The notes: generated by a model not told the origin, from the sequence alone. Shown: positions 9,814 to 20,819, counted from the first letter of the stretch. The stretch is 64,000 bases of DNA from Lysobacterales bacterium 15-68-25 (GCA_002279065.1 NCKB01000002.1:1-64000), one strand, 5' to 3'. Translations and numbers: made by a program.

Positions 9814-11406
9814 TCAGGCGGCCGCAAACAGCTCGGGTCGTGCGGCGGCAGCCGCGGCCAGATCGTCCATGCCCTCGCGCAAGGTTTCGCCGGCCGCCGC
9901 GGCGGCACGGTCGACGATGGTCGACGCCAGCGACCTGAGCAGCACGATGTTGTCGCGCAGGCGCGCACGCACGCCGGTATCGTCCAGGGAGTCGTGCAGG
10001 GTTGCGTTCATCGCGGCGAACCAGGGCAGCTCGCGCTGGTCGAGCATCGCGCGCGGGTTGTGGCCACGCGAACGCGCGTGCCAGCGGCCGAAGAACGCCT
10101 GCATCCGCTCGTTCAGGGTCCGCGTGCCCTCCAGCTCCGGCGCCAGCTCGGCGAACAGTGCCGCGTCGGCCAACCGCTGCTGGAACACCAGCTGGCACAG
10201 CACGCCCCAGTAGTAGGCGTAGTCCCAGATCACCTTGATCGGCAGCACCTCGGCGTCGCCGAGCAGCGGGTACTGGCCACGGTACAGCGCCAGCGTCGAG
10301 TCGTAGAACGACTGGAACAGCCGCTCGTACAGCCGCGCGCGCGACGCCAGCGGCTGGCCGGTGCGGTCGTGCCGCACCAGCTCGACGATGTAGGTGTTGG
10401 CGATGGCGATGAAATCGGTGCCGGGCGAATAGAACGGATCGAGGAAGGCGCCGGCCTCGCCGGTCAGTGCCCAGCGGTCGGCGCTGAACATGCGTGCGCA
10501 GCCGTAGGAATAGTCGCGGAAAAAACCGAAATCCAGCAGCCGGTCCTGCCTCGCCGTGACTTCCCGCGCCAGCGCAGGCTGGTGCCGGGCCAGCCACTCC
10601 AGCGCGCGCGGGAAGCGGCTGATCGACTCGACCGGATGCATCGCCGCATCGACCACGATGCCGACCGAGTGTGCGCCGGAGGCCAGCGGGATCAGCCAGC
10701 ACCAATAGCCCGGCCCGCACAGGTGGTTGGTCGAGCGCCAGCGCTCGCGCGGGGTGCAGCGGCCCTGCCACTCCGCGTCGTCGCACCATTGGTCGATGGC
10801 GATGCGGTCGTCGATCCGGAACCAGGCGGCATGCGCGTGGTGGCCGTTGTCGCGGGTCAGGCCGAGCTGGCGGCGCAGCAGGCCGGCGCGGCCGGAGGCA
10901 TCGAGCAGCCAGCGTGCCTGCACCAGCGGTTCGCCATCGTCCGTGCAGTGCACGCGGTGCGGCGCATCGCCCCGGCCGAGTTCGATCGATCGCACGCCGA
11001 CGCCGTCGCGGAACGCGATGCCACGGCGCCGCGCCTCCTCGCCGAGCAGATTCTCGAAAATGCCGCGATCGATCTGGTAGCTCGGCGTGGGCAGCACCTC
11101 GCGCACGCCCAGCTCGGTGACGGCCGACAGGTCGCTGCGCCCGTGCGAGAAGAAGAAGCGGAAACCGAACTTGCGCAGGTGCGCGCGCTCCAGGTGCTCG
11201 CGCAGGCCGAGCGTCTCGGCGAGGTAGTGGGCGCCGATCTCCACCGTCGACTCCCCCACCTTGTGGGCGGACGCGGGCACCGGATGCGGCCGCCGCTCGA
11301 GCACGACCACGTCGAGGTCGGGGCACGCGTCGCGCAACTGCAGCGCCAGGCACAGCCCGGCCAGACCACCGCCCAGGATCACCGCGTCGTGCGTCGTGCC
11401 GTCCAT
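9814..11406 (-). CDS. flavin-dependent halogenase of the pigment locus
   Basis: Predicted FADH2-dependent halogenase (530 aa). The Rossmann motif GGGLAGL lies at residues 12-18 and VGESTVEIG at 50-58. Lys79 in HLRKFGFRF sits at the position of the catalytic lysine (Lys79) of tryptophan halogenase PrnA. The halogenase hallmark WxWxIP is intact as WCWLIP (235-240). Xanthomonadins are brominated aryl polyenes, so bromination of the aryl head is the natural inference. The ATG follows GGAGCAGGC. It is the last gene of a minus-strand operon with the ketosynthases and glycosyltransferase, after a 56-base gap. A FAD monooxygenase role is possible but less likely. Confidence 0.85.
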   Translation of the reverse strand: MDGTTHDAVILGGGLAGLCLALQLRDACPDLDVVVLERRPHPVPASAHKVGESTVEIGAHYLAETLGLREHLERAHLRKFGFRFFFSHGRSDLSAVTELGVREVLPTPSYQIDRGIFENLLGEEARRRGIAFRDGVGVRSIELGRGDAPHRVHCTDDGEPLVQARWLLDASGRAGLLRRQLGLTRDNGHHAHAAWFRIDDRIAIDQWCDDAEWQGRCTPRERWRSTNHLCGPGYWCWLIPLASGAHSVGIVVDAAMHPVESISRFPRALEWLARHQPALAREVTARQDRLLDFGFFRDYSYGCARMFSADRWALTGEAGAFLDPFYSPGTDFIAIANTYIVELVRHDRTGQPLASRARLYERLFQSFYDSTLALYRGQYPLLGDAEVLPIKVIWDYAYYWGVLCQLVFQQRLADAALFAELAPELEGTRTLNERMQAFFGRWHARSRGHNPRAMLDQRELPWFAAMNATLHDSLDDTGVRARLRDNIVLLRSLASTIVDRAAAAAGETLREGMDDLAAAAAARPELFAAA

Positions 11407-11462
11407 GCCTGCTCCGTCCGCTTGCGTGGCCCGATTGTGCACGCCGCGGGCGGGGTGCGGGT

Positions 11463-12224
11463 TCAGTGCGCGTGAACCCCGCCGTCCTCGAATACCCGCG
11501 GCCGGCTGGCCCGCGAGCGCCGGTAGCTCGCCACGATGTCGCCGTAGTGCACCACGCGGCCGATGGTGTAGGTGGTGATGCGGGTGACGTCGCGTACCGG
11601 GCGGAAATGGCTGAGCCGGAAACTGCCGTGGTAGCGCGAGGCGATCGGCACGGAGACCACGCCGACCTGCTTCTCGCGGCATGCGGCGATCAGGATCGCC
11701 GCCTCGAACACGAAGTGCTGCGCCGCCAGCTCGACCAGCGCGAGCGCCTCGGGCGGATACCAGCGCTGGCCGCTCTGCGTATCGGCGACCGGCTGCGCGC
11801 AGGCCCACGAGATGCCCCAGTCGGCCACTGCGTTGGCGCGGCGCCGGCCTTTGGGTTGCTGCTCGCGGTCCAGCAGTCGCGCGCCGATCACGATGTGCCG
11901 CGGAAAGCGCGCGGCGGCGGCGAGGATGCGCGGGATGTCCCCGGCCAGGTGCTGGCCGTCGCCGTCCATCGTCAGCACGGCCTGGTAGCCCTGGCGAAGC
12001 GCCTCGCGGAAGCCGCTGCGCAGTGCCTCGCCCTTGCCCTGGCGACTGCCGTGGCGGAGCAGGGTCACCGGCAGGCCGGCGACGATCTCGGGCGTGCGGT
12101 CGTCCGAACCGTCGTCGATCACGATCACCGGCGCACCCAGCGCCAGCACCGAGCGCACCACCGCCTCGATCGCCGCCTCTTCGTTGAGGCAGGGGATCAG
12201 TACGCACCAGCGCGGCAGGTTCAA
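11463..12224 (-). CDS. family 2 glycosyltransferase of the pigment locus
   Basis: GT-A fold glycosyltransferase (253 aa). The N-terminal nucleotide-sugar site is CVLIPCLNEEAAIEAVV, then VIVIDDGSDDRT, and the metal-binding DxD-like region is VLTMDGDGQH. No clear membrane anchor is seen. The start is inferred to be TTG at 12224, overlapping the ketosynthase stop as TTGA, because no ATG or GTG occurs before the conserved motif. Aryl-polyene loci often contain such an enzyme (ApeJ region in E. coli); it presumably glycosylates the lipid anchor. The acceptor is unknown. Confidence 0.75.
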   Translation of the reverse strand: MNLPRWCVLIPCLNEEAAIEAVVRSVLALGAPVIVIDDGSDDRTPEIVAGLPVTLLRHGSRQGKGEALRSGFREALRQGYQAVLTMDGDGQHLAGDIPRILAAAARFPRHIVIGARLLDREQQPKGRRRANAVADWGISWACAQPVADTQSGQRWYPPEALALVELAAQHFVFEAAILIAACREKQVGVVSVPIASRYHGSFRLSHFRPVRDVTRITTYTIGRVVHYGDIVASYRRSRASRPRVFEDGGVHAH

Positions 12225-13015
12225 GCGGGGTACCCCAGATCCATGCTCAGTTGCAGCCCGGGGGCGGCCGCCGCAACGGCGGCCGGCTCGCGCCGCGCGA
12301 GCGGGACAAGCAGGCGCAGGATGTCCCCGGCGGGATTGCCGCTCTGCCAGGCCGGCAGCGGATCCGGCCAGGAGGGAGCGGAGGGCTCCCCGGGAGACAG
12401 CGTCAGCCGGAGCGTTGCCAGCTGACGCACGCCGGGTGTCGGGGCCAGCACCAGTGCTGCGCCGAAGGCGAGCGTGCAGCCGGCCATCTCGGTCAGCGGG
12501 CCGCTCGACGCCACGTCGCTGCACACCAGCAGCACGGGCTGGCGCTCGGCGACGACAAGGCTGGCCGCCTCCAGCAGGCCGGCACCGAAGCTGTGCCGGT
12601 GGGCACAGACGGCGGTGGAGGCGGCGTGGCAGCCGGTGGCGATGGTCCAGTAGCCAACCGGCGCGTTGTGCACCGAGTTGTGGAACTTCGTCGGCGACAG
12701 CTCGGTCGGCGCGCTCGCCAGCGTGGCGCACATGTAGTCGGTGATGCCCTGGTCGCCGTGGCTGGAGGTGAACACGCAGGCCAGCCCGGCGGCCTCGCGT
12801 CCGCTCTGCGCCACGGCCTGGCCGGCCACTTCGGCGGCCAGCAGCACGCTCTCCGGCGCCCGTCGCCGTTCGTTGGCAGGCAGGGTCGCCGCCGGGGCCC
12901 GGGCCGGCGCCGGCACCGTGTCCGCGCCCGCCAGCAGCCGCACCAAGTCGTCGAAGCCGGTCGCCTTCGGCGCCCACAGGCCGATGCCCTCGATCGCCAC
13001 GTGCAGCGCGCTCAT
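12221..13015 (-). CDS. short beta-ketoacyl synthase-like protein (possible chain-length factor)
   Basis: A 264-aa protein matching only the N-terminal half of a ketosynthase (typical KS about 400 aa). The nucleophile region reads IATGCHAAST rather than TACSSS, so a Cys is present in altered context; the C-terminal His-His part is missing. Such half-length proteins occur beside the full ketosynthase in aryl-polyene loci, where they may act as chain-length-factor partners. The ATG overlaps the stop of the complete ketosynthase gene by ATGA, and a TTGA overlap links it to the glycosyltransferase, so it is translated with its partner. Not obviously a broken gene. Confidence 0.75.
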   Translation of the reverse strand: MSALHVAIEGIGLWAPKATGFDDLVRLLAGADTVPAPARAPAATLPANERRRAPESVLLAAEVAGQAVAQSGREAAGLACVFTSSHGDQGITDYMCATLASAPTELSPTKFHNSVHNAPVGYWTIATGCHAASTAVCAHRHSFGAGLLEAASLVVAERQPVLLVCSDVASSGPLTEMAGCTLAFGAALVLAPTPGVRQLATLRLTLSPGEPSAPSWPDPLPAWQSGNPAGDILRLLVPLARREPAAVAAAAPGLQLSMDLGYPA

Positions 13016-14217
13016 GCCGAGGCTCCATCGCGGGCGAACGCCAGGCAGGCATTGTTGCCGCCGAAGCCGAAGGAGTTGCTCAGCGCCACGCGCAGCTCGC
13101 GCCGCTCGGTCTGCCAGGCGAACGAGGGACCGCAGCCCGGGTCGGGCGTGCTGGCGCCGGCGTTGCCGGGTACCACGCCGTCGCGCAGCGCGAGCAGGGT
13201 GAGCACGGCCTCCAGGATGCCCGCGGCACCCAGCGTGTGGCCGGTGAGGCCCTTGGTGGAGCTGGCGCGGGTGCGCTCGCCGAAGGCGCGGCCGACCAGC
13301 GCCGCCTCCACCTCGTCGTTCTTCAGGCTGGCCGTGCCGTGCAGGTTGATGTAGTCGACCTGTCCGGCGGCGAGCCCGGACCGGGCCAGCGCGTCGCGCA
13401 GGGCCAGCTCGGCGCCCAGGCCCTCCGGATGCGGCGTGGACATATGGTGGGCGTCGGTCGACTCGCCATAGCCGAGCAGCTGCGGCGCGTCGGGCGCGGC
13501 GCTGGCGCGCTCGAGCAGGGCGAACCCCGCCGCCTCGCCGATGGAGATGCCGCGACGCGCCACGTCGAACGGGCGGCAGGGCTCGGGCGATACCAGTTCC
13601 AGCGCGTTGAAGCCGAACAGCACGCTGTCGCACAGGGTGTCCACGCCGCCGACCACGGCGGCGTCGGCCAGCCCCAGCCGGATCAGCCGCTCGGCGTTGG
13701 CGAACACCTTGGCGCTGGACGAGCAGGCGGTGGACACGGTGAGGCAGGGGCCTTGCAGGCCCAGCGCCTCGGCTACGAAGGCCGACAGCGAATGCGGTGC
13801 GTGGATGGCCGGGCGGCGCAGGTCTGCCGGCAGCCGGCCGTCGGCATCGAGCCGGCGGTAGCCCTCCTCGGTGGCGCCGATGCTCGCGGTGGAGGTGCCG
13901 AGCATCAGAGCGATGCGGTGGGCGCCGTAGCGCGCGCGGGCCGCCTCGACGCGAGCGAGGAAACCGTCCTGGCCCAGGCCGAGCCAGGCGAGCCGGTTGT
14001 TTCGGCATTCCCATCCGGCCAGGGGGGCGGGCAAGGGCGCGTCCTCCACGCCCTCGACGCGGCCGATCCAGCACGGCAGCGGGGCGCTGGAGATGTCGTT
14101 CGGGCGCAGGCCGCTCTCGCCGCGGGCCAGCGCGCGCGCGTGCGCGGCCAGGCCGTGGCCGAGGGCCGAGGTGGCGGTACAGGCAGAGACGGCGAGGGGG
14201 GTGATCCGGTCGGGCAT
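13012..14217 (-). CDS. beta-ketoacyl-ACP synthase (FabF-like) of the aryl-polyene locus
   Basis: Full-length ketosynthase (401 aa) that should extend the polyene chain by condensation with malonyl-ACP. The catalytic triad is intact: Cys165 in VSTACSSSAK, His in NLHGTAS and His in TGHTLGAAG. The C-terminus carries the usual NSFGFGGNNACL. It is the first gene of a minus-strand operon with the short ketosynthase, glycosyltransferase and halogenase. It lies 56 bases from the divergent YdcF-like gene, so a promoter should sit in 14218-14273, but I could not pick one out. Confidence 0.92.
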   Translation of the reverse strand: MPDRITPLAVSACTATSALGHGLAAHARALARGESGLRPNDISSAPLPCWIGRVEGVEDAPLPAPLAGWECRNNRLAWLGLGQDGFLARVEAARARYGAHRIALMLGTSTASIGATEEGYRRLDADGRLPADLRRPAIHAPHSLSAFVAEALGLQGPCLTVSTACSSSAKVFANAERLIRLGLADAAVVGGVDTLCDSVLFGFNALELVSPEPCRPFDVARRGISIGEAAGFALLERASAAPDAPQLLGYGESTDAHHMSTPHPEGLGAELALRDALARSGLAAGQVDYINLHGTASLKNDEVEAALVGRAFGERTRASSTKGLTGHTLGAAGILEAVLTLLALRDGVVPGNAGASTPDPGCGPSFAWQTERRELRVALSNSFGFGGNNACLAFARDGASA

Positions 14218-14273
14218 CGGGAAAGCCTAGCCGCGGCCCCCCGGCTTGCCTAGCCAACCGATGGACGCCGCGG

Positions 14274-15993
<1,720 letters not shown>

Positions 15994-16091
15994 AAGTCAG
16001 ATGCGAGAAGTGAGAAGTGAGAGCAGGCCTGAGCTCGGCATATCGCCGCTCTCTCTCGCTCCTCACTCTTCCTTAGCTCACTCCTCGCCTT

Positions 16092-16742
16092 TCAGGGCGT
16101 ATCGCCGCTGAACTTCACCGGCGTGGCGCCCTTCACCGGGCCGATCTGCGCGCTGTCGCTGACTTCAAGCACCACCTCGCGGCGGAACTCCAGGGTGCCC
16201 TGCACCACGGCATGCGGGCCGATCACGACGTGCGGCGGGCGGTGGTTGCCCCAGTGGAACCAGCCGCCGGGCTTCTCGACCAGGATGCCGCCCTCCACGT
16301 GCGAATCCGCGCCGACGTTGATGTCGCCGCTGACCGTGCCGAGGCCGCCACCGACGTGGGCGGCGTCCAGCGAGATCGCGCCGTTGACGTTGGACACGCG
16401 GCCGCCGACGTCGGCGCCCTTGCCGAGCCGGATGGCCCCGTTGACCGCCTCGACCTTGCCGCTGATGCGGGCGCCCGCACCCAGCGTGACGGCGCCGTTG
16501 ACCGTGCCCACCTCGCTGGCCTGCGCCTTGTCGCCAAGCTCCACCGAGCCGTTGACCGTGCTGGCCTTGCGCACGGTGGCGCCGTCCTCGATGTGCACCG
16601 AGCCGTTGACGGCGCTGGCGTCACCGACCTGCTGGCCGGCCTCCACGTGGACGCTGCCGTTGACCTTGTCGATGCTGTCCTGGGCGTTCGCTGCCAGCGG
16701 CACGACGAGGGCGAGAGCGAGGGCGAGTGCAGTGCGGCGCAT
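16092..16742 (-). CDS. exported repeat protein, predicted beta-helix (VNG repeats)
   Basis: I do not recognise a named gene. The 216-aa product has a signal peptide (RRTALALALALVVPLAANA) and then a regular array: VNGSVHVEAG, VNGSVHIEDG, VNGSVELGD, VNGAVTLGAG, VNGAIRLGKG, VNGAISLDA, spaced about 19-20 residues, followed by GDINVG and HVVIGPHAVVQG. Such alternating hydrophobic/Gly-Asp patterns suggest a beta-helix or bactofilin-like polymer, here in the periplasm or at the surface. The start at 16742 is supported by AAGGAG immediately upstream. It converges on hemF across an imperfect inverted repeat of GTGAGA/TCTCAC elements (about 16003-16077). Confidence 0.7.
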   Translation of the reverse strand: MRRTALALALALVVPLAANAQDSIDKVNGSVHVEAGQQVGDASAVNGSVHIEDGATVRKASTVNGSVELGDKAQASEVGTVNGAVTLGAGARISGKVEAVNGAIRLGKGADVGGRVSNVNGAISLDAAHVGGGLGTVSGDINVGADSHVEGGILVEKPGGWFHWGNHRPPHVVIGPHAVVQGTLEFRREVVLEVSDSAQIGPVKGATPVKFSGDTP

Positions 16743-16920
16743 GGAATTCTCCTTGGCTGGAAGGGCGGGCGGCACGTGGCGTGCCGCTGCCGTGGGTCGA
16801 TACCCGTTTCTGATGCTCGTGCCGCCCGATCGGTTTACGTGACCTTCGGCACGGGACGGATTTGACGGGTGGGGCCGGGCGCTTCACCATTTCCGCTTTC
16901 ATGCCTACCGCCCATACGCC

Positions 16921-17664
16921 ATGCACAAGCTCGTCCTGATCCGTCACGGCCAGTCCCAGTGGAACCTCGACAACCGCTTCAGCGGCTGGGCCGATGTCGA
17001 CCTGACCGCCCAGGGCGTGGCCGAGGCGCGCGAGGCCGGCGCGCTGCTGAAGGAGGCCGGATACCGCTTCGACGTGGCGCACACCTCGGTGCTCAAGCGC
17101 GCCGTGCGCACCCTGTGGGGCGTGCAGGAGTCGCTGGACCAGATGTGGATCCCGGTGGTCACCGACTGGCGCCTAAACGAGCGGCACTACGGCGCGCTGA
17201 CCGGCCTGAACAAGGCCGAGACTGCCGCGAAGTACGGCGAGGACCAGGTGAAGATCTGGCGCCGCAGCTACGACACGCCGCCGCCGCCGCTGGAGCGTGC
17301 GGACAACGAGGCGCTCTCCGATCCCCGCTATGCCGGGCTCGATCCCGAACTGATCCCCGACACCGAGTGCCTGAAGGACACCGTCGCCCGCGTGCTGCCT
17401 TACTGGCACGAGGTGCTGGCGCCGGCGATCCGCAGCGGCCAGCGCGTGCTGGTGGTGGCGCACGGCAACTCCATGCGCGCACTGGTGAAGTACCTGGACA
17501 ACATCTCCGACGAGGAGATCGTCGAGGTGAACATCCCCAACGGCATCCCGCTGGTGTACGAGTTCGACGCCGAGTTGCGCCCGATCCGCCACGAGTACCT
17601 GGGCGACGCCGACGCCATTGCCGCCAAGATGGCCGCGGTGGCCAACCAGGGCAAGGCCAAGTAG
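16921..17664 (+). CDS. gpmA: 2,3-bisphosphoglycerate-dependent phosphoglycerate mutase
   Basis: Interconverts 3- and 2-phosphoglycerate in glycolysis and gluconeogenesis. The 247-aa protein has the family length. The catalytic histidine is in [18 protein letters not shown], with the supporting [12 protein letters not shown] and the second His in [12 protein letters not shown]. The C-terminus carries [13 protein letters not shown]. No strong ribosome-binding site precedes the ATG. It is flanked by the divergent repeat protein and a small membrane protein. Confidence 0.96.
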   Translation: MHKLVLIRHGQSQWNLDNRFSGWADVDLTAQGVAEAREAGALLKEAGYRFDVAHTSVLKRAVRTLWGVQESLDQMWIPVVTDWRLNERHYGALTGLNKAETAAKYGEDQVKIWRRSYDTPPPPLERADNEALSDPRYAGLDPELIPDTECLKDTVARVLPYWHEVLAPAIRSGQRVLVVAHGNSMRALVKYLDNISDEEIVEVNIPNGIPLVYEFDAELRPIRHEYLGDADAIAAKMAAVANQGKAK

Positions 17665-17763
17665 GACGGGACGTGCGGGTGACGCCTGTCATCCGCGATG
17701 GTTGGCAGCGATCGGTCGCGTCACGGGTGCCGGTCCGCTAGGGTGGGTCCGTTTCCGACACGG

Positions 17764-18309
17764 ATGCCCGACATGACGCCGAATCTCGCCCCTGTTGCCA
17801 TCATGGTTCCCGTACTGGGCTTCGCGGTCTGGCGCCGTGTACGCAGCCAGTTCGGTCGCCAGCCGATCCGGCGCGGCCGGATGGCCGCGCGCATCGTGAT
17901 GTTCGCCGTGGTCGGGACGCTGGTGGCGCTGGGCGGTTTGTACAACCCGCGCCTGTTGGAGGGGCTGGCCGGGGGCGTCGCGCTTGGCGCCGTGCTCGGC
18001 ACGCTCGGGCTGCGACTGACCCGCTTCGAGCGCAGCCCCGATGGCAGCGATGGCTACATTCCCAATCCGTGGATCGGTGGCCTGCTCACTGCACTGCTGG
18101 TCGCGCGGCTGGCCTGGCGTTTCCTCGTGGTGATGCCACAGATGGAGCATCTTCCGCAGGGTGCCGGGACGCCGCCGGCGATCGGCAACAGCCCGCTGAC
18201 CCTGCTGGTACTCGGTCTGCTGGTCGGCTACTACATCACCTACTTCAGCGGACTGCTGATTCACCACCGCCGCTTCGAGCGGGCCCAGGCGACCCTCCGC
18301 TCGCCCTAG
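17764..18309 (+). CDS. integral membrane protein of unknown function
   Basis: A 181-aa protein with about four hydrophobic segments (starting PVAIMVPVLGFAVW near residue 9, then IVMFAVVGTLVALGGLY, GGLLTALLVARLAW and LTLLVLGLLVGYYITYF). The general layout resembles CcdC/DUF1453-type membrane proteins, but I cannot assign it firmly. A second in-frame ATG is at 17773. It converges on glnB with only seven bases between stops. No functional context is visible. Confidence 0.6.
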   Translation: MPDMTPNLAPVAIMVPVLGFAVWRRVRSQFGRQPIRRGRMAARIVMFAVVGTLVALGGLYNPRLLEGLAGGVALGAVLGTLGLRLTRFERSPDGSDGYIPNPWIGGLLTALLVARLAWRFLVVMPQMEHLPQGAGTPPAIGNSPLTLLVLGLLVGYYITYFSGLLIHHRRFERAQATLRSP

Positions 18310-18316
18310 TCGCGGC

Positions 18317-18817
<501 letters not shown>

Positions 18818-18845
18818 TCACCCTGACGAGTTCGAGGCGCCATCC

Positions 18846-19103
18846 ATGATGGACAGGCAGGACATTGATCAACTTGCCCTGCGACTTGTTTCGTTGGTAC
18901 CGCCAGGATTGGCGCAAGCGCATCAGGATCTGCGAACCAACTTCGGCGATGTCTTGGCGCAGGGATTGCGCCGCCTTGATCTGGTCACCCGCGAAGAGTT
19001 CGATGTCCAGAGTCAGCTGCTGGCGCGCACACGCGCCAAGGTTGAAGAACTGGAGAGGCGCGTCGCCGATCTGGAGACGCTAGCCACTTCGCGCGGTTCC
19101 TGA
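18846..19103 (+). CDS. ubiK: ubiquinone biosynthesis accessory factor UbiK (BMFP family)
   Basis: Small coiled-coil protein (85 aa) of the YqiC/BMFP family. In E. coli UbiK works with UbiJ as accessory factor of the soluble aerobic ubiquinone biosynthesis complex. The pattern is as expected: an N-terminal helix (DQLALRLVSLVPPGLAQAHQDLRTNFGDVL), then TREEFDVQSQLLARTRAKVEELERRVADLE forming the C-terminal coiled coil. Start codons at 18846 and 18849 are equivalent. It is followed by a strong terminator. Its partner ubiJ is at 31050-31697. Confidence 0.9.
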   Translation: MMDRQDIDQLALRLVSLVPPGLAQAHQDLRTNFGDVLAQGLRRLDLVTREEFDVQSQLLARTRAKVEELERRVADLETLATSRGS

Positions 19104-19124
19104 CGCAGGAACGTCTCCCGGGAG

Positions 19125-19175
19125 CCGCCCCCGACCTGTCACCCTCACCCCGAGAACGGTCGGGGGCGGTTATTT
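19125..19175 (+). terminator. Rho-independent terminator after ubiK
   Basis: Perfect 12-bp stem (CCGCCCCCGACC / GGTCGGGGGCGG) with a 21-base loop followed by TTATTT, 21 bases after the ubiK stop. Confidence 0.85.
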
Positions 19176-19248
19176 ACGCCCTAAAGGTCGGAGTGGTTTG
19201 CATGCGCGCGTTTGCTGGCGTCCGTCGTCCCATCTCCTGCGCGCGCCC

Positions 19249-20754
19249 ATGAGCCTGGCCGTCACCCTCAGCCGTGCCCAGGAAGGGGTGGTTGCACCGC
19301 AGGTGATGGTTGAAGTCCACCTGTCCGGCGGATTGCCCGGTACCAACATTGTCGGTCTGCCCGAGGCGGCCGTGCGGGAGGCCCGGGACCGCGTCCGGGT
19401 GGCGATCCAGAACACCGCATTCAGCTACCCGGACCGAAAAGTCACGGTCAACCTGGCTCCTGCCGAGCTGCCCAAGGATGGCGGTCGCTTCGATCTGGCG
19501 ATCGCGCTCGGCATTCTCGCTGCGGGCGGACAGGTACCGCGGGACAAGCTGGACGATTGCGAATTCCTGGGCGAGCTGGCGCTCTCCGGTGCCATCCGCG
19601 GCGTCTCCGGTGTGGTTCCCGCCCTTCTGCGGGCGCGCGCCCGCGGCCGGCGCATGGTGGTCCCCCGGGCGAATGCTGCCGAGGCCGCACTGGTGCCGGA
19701 TGTCGACGTCCTAGTGGCCGACAGCTTGGCCGAAGTCTGTGGTTGGCTGCACGATGCCTCGTCGCTCGCTGCGCCGCAGGCGGAGATGGCCGAGGGTGCC
19801 GGCGAACCCGGGCGCGGTCCTGACATGAGCGACGTGCGCGGCCAGCTGCAGGCCCGCCGGGCGCTGGAGATCGCTGCCGTCGGCGGCCACCATCTGCTGC
19901 TGGTGGGGCCGCCGGGTACCGGCAAGACCATGCTGGCCGAGCGTCTGCCCGGCATCCTGCCGCCGCTGACCGAGGTCGAGGCGCTGGAGACCTGCGCGGT
20001 GTTGTCGGTGACTGGCCAGCCGGTGGATCCGTCGCAATGGCGCAGGCGTCCGTTCCGGGCGCCGCATCACACCGCCTCGGCGGTCGCGCTCGTCGGCGGC
20101 GGCTCCTATCCGCGGCCGGGCGAGATCTCGTTGGCTCACCACGGCGTGCTGTTCCTGGACGAGCTGCCCGAGTTCAACCGGCACGTGCTCGATGTGCTGC
20201 GCGAGCCGCTCGAATCCGGCCAGATCATGATCTCCCGCGCTGCCCGACAGTCGAGCTTTCCCGCCCAGTTCCAGTTGGTGGCGGCGATGAATCCCTGCCC
20301 TTGCGGGTATGCGGGCGATCCCCGTCAGCGCTGCCACTGCACGCCGGACCAGATCCAGCGTTATCGGGGCCGGATTTCCGGTCCCCTGCTGGACCGCATC
20401 GACCTCAGCGTGGAGGTTCCGCGGGTACCGCTGGCGGAACTGGGCGCGCCGCGGGGCGAGCACGACGAGGACTCGGCGACCGTCCGGCAACGGGTGATCC
20501 GGGCGCGCGAGCACGCGCTTCAGCGGGCGGGGCGTCCCAATGCGGACATCAGTACCCGCGAGCTCGAGCGTGACTGCGCGCTCGGCCCGGTGGAGCGGCG
20601 ATGGTTCGAGTCCGCGCTGGAGCGGCTGGGTCTGTCGGCCCGCGCCTATCACCGCACGCTGCGGGTGGCGCGCACCATCGCCGATCTCGATGGCGGCGCT
20701 GGTCTGCTGGACCGGTCCCACTTGGCAGAGGCCCTGCAGTACCGCCGGTTCTAA
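19249..20754 (+). CDS. comM: ComM/YifB-family AAA+ Mg-chelatase-like ATPase
   Basis: Hexameric helicase-like ATPase (501 aa) that promotes branch migration during natural transformation in related bacteria. The N-terminal lon-protease-like domain (about 1-180) includes VEVHLSGGLPGTNIVGLPEAAVREARDRV. The AAA+ domain has Walker A VGPPGTGKT and Walker B GVLFLDELPEF. A CxC...C cluster is present in NPCPCGYAGDPRQRCHC. The C-terminal Mg-chelatase domain ends with AEALQYRRF. The ATG at 19249 gives the standard N-terminus MSLAVTLSRAQ. It is flanked on both sides by terminators. Confidence 0.95.
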   Translation: MSLAVTLSRAQEGVVAPQVMVEVHLSGGLPGTNIVGLPEAAVREARDRVRVAIQNTAFSYPDRKVTVNLAPAELPKDGGRFDLAIALGILAAGGQVPRDKLDDCEFLGELALSGAIRGVSGVVPALLRARARGRRMVVPRANAAEAALVPDVDVLVADSLAEVCGWLHDASSLAAPQAEMAEGAGEPGRGPDMSDVRGQLQARRALEIAAVGGHHLLLVGPPGTGKTMLAERLPGILPPLTEVEALETCAVLSVTGQPVDPSQWRRRPFRAPHHTASAVALVGGGSYPRPGEISLAHHGVLFLDELPEFNRHVLDVLREPLESGQIMISRAARQSSFPAQFQLVAAMNPCPCGYAGDPRQRCHCTPDQIQRYRGRISGPLLDRIDLSVEVPRVPLAELGAPRGEHDEDSATVRQRVIRAREHALQRAGRPNADISTRELERDCALGPVERRWFESALERLGLSARAYHRTLRVARTIADLDGGAGLLDRSHLAEALQYRRF

Positions 20755-20785
20755 GCCGGGTTTCCAATTCTTGTACCGGGGAGTA

Positions 20786-20813
20786 TTGACTTCTTTCCGG
20801 GCCTGACTATTAT
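20786..20813 (+). promoter_or_regulatory. sigma-70 promoter in the comM-antiporter gap
   Basis: The -35 box TTGACT (20786-20791) and -10 box TATTAT (20808-20813) are separated by 16 bases; each differs from consensus by one base. This is a clear AT-rich promoter in very GC-rich DNA. It precedes a complete Rho-independent terminator by only about 40 bases. Confidence 0.75.
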
Positions 20814-20819
20814 CTGCAC

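Noticed and set aside
16003-16077. CRISPR-like or tandem repeat of GAGAAGTGAGA units
   Set aside because: Only a few imperfect units facing each other as an inverted repeat; more likely a convergent terminator region.
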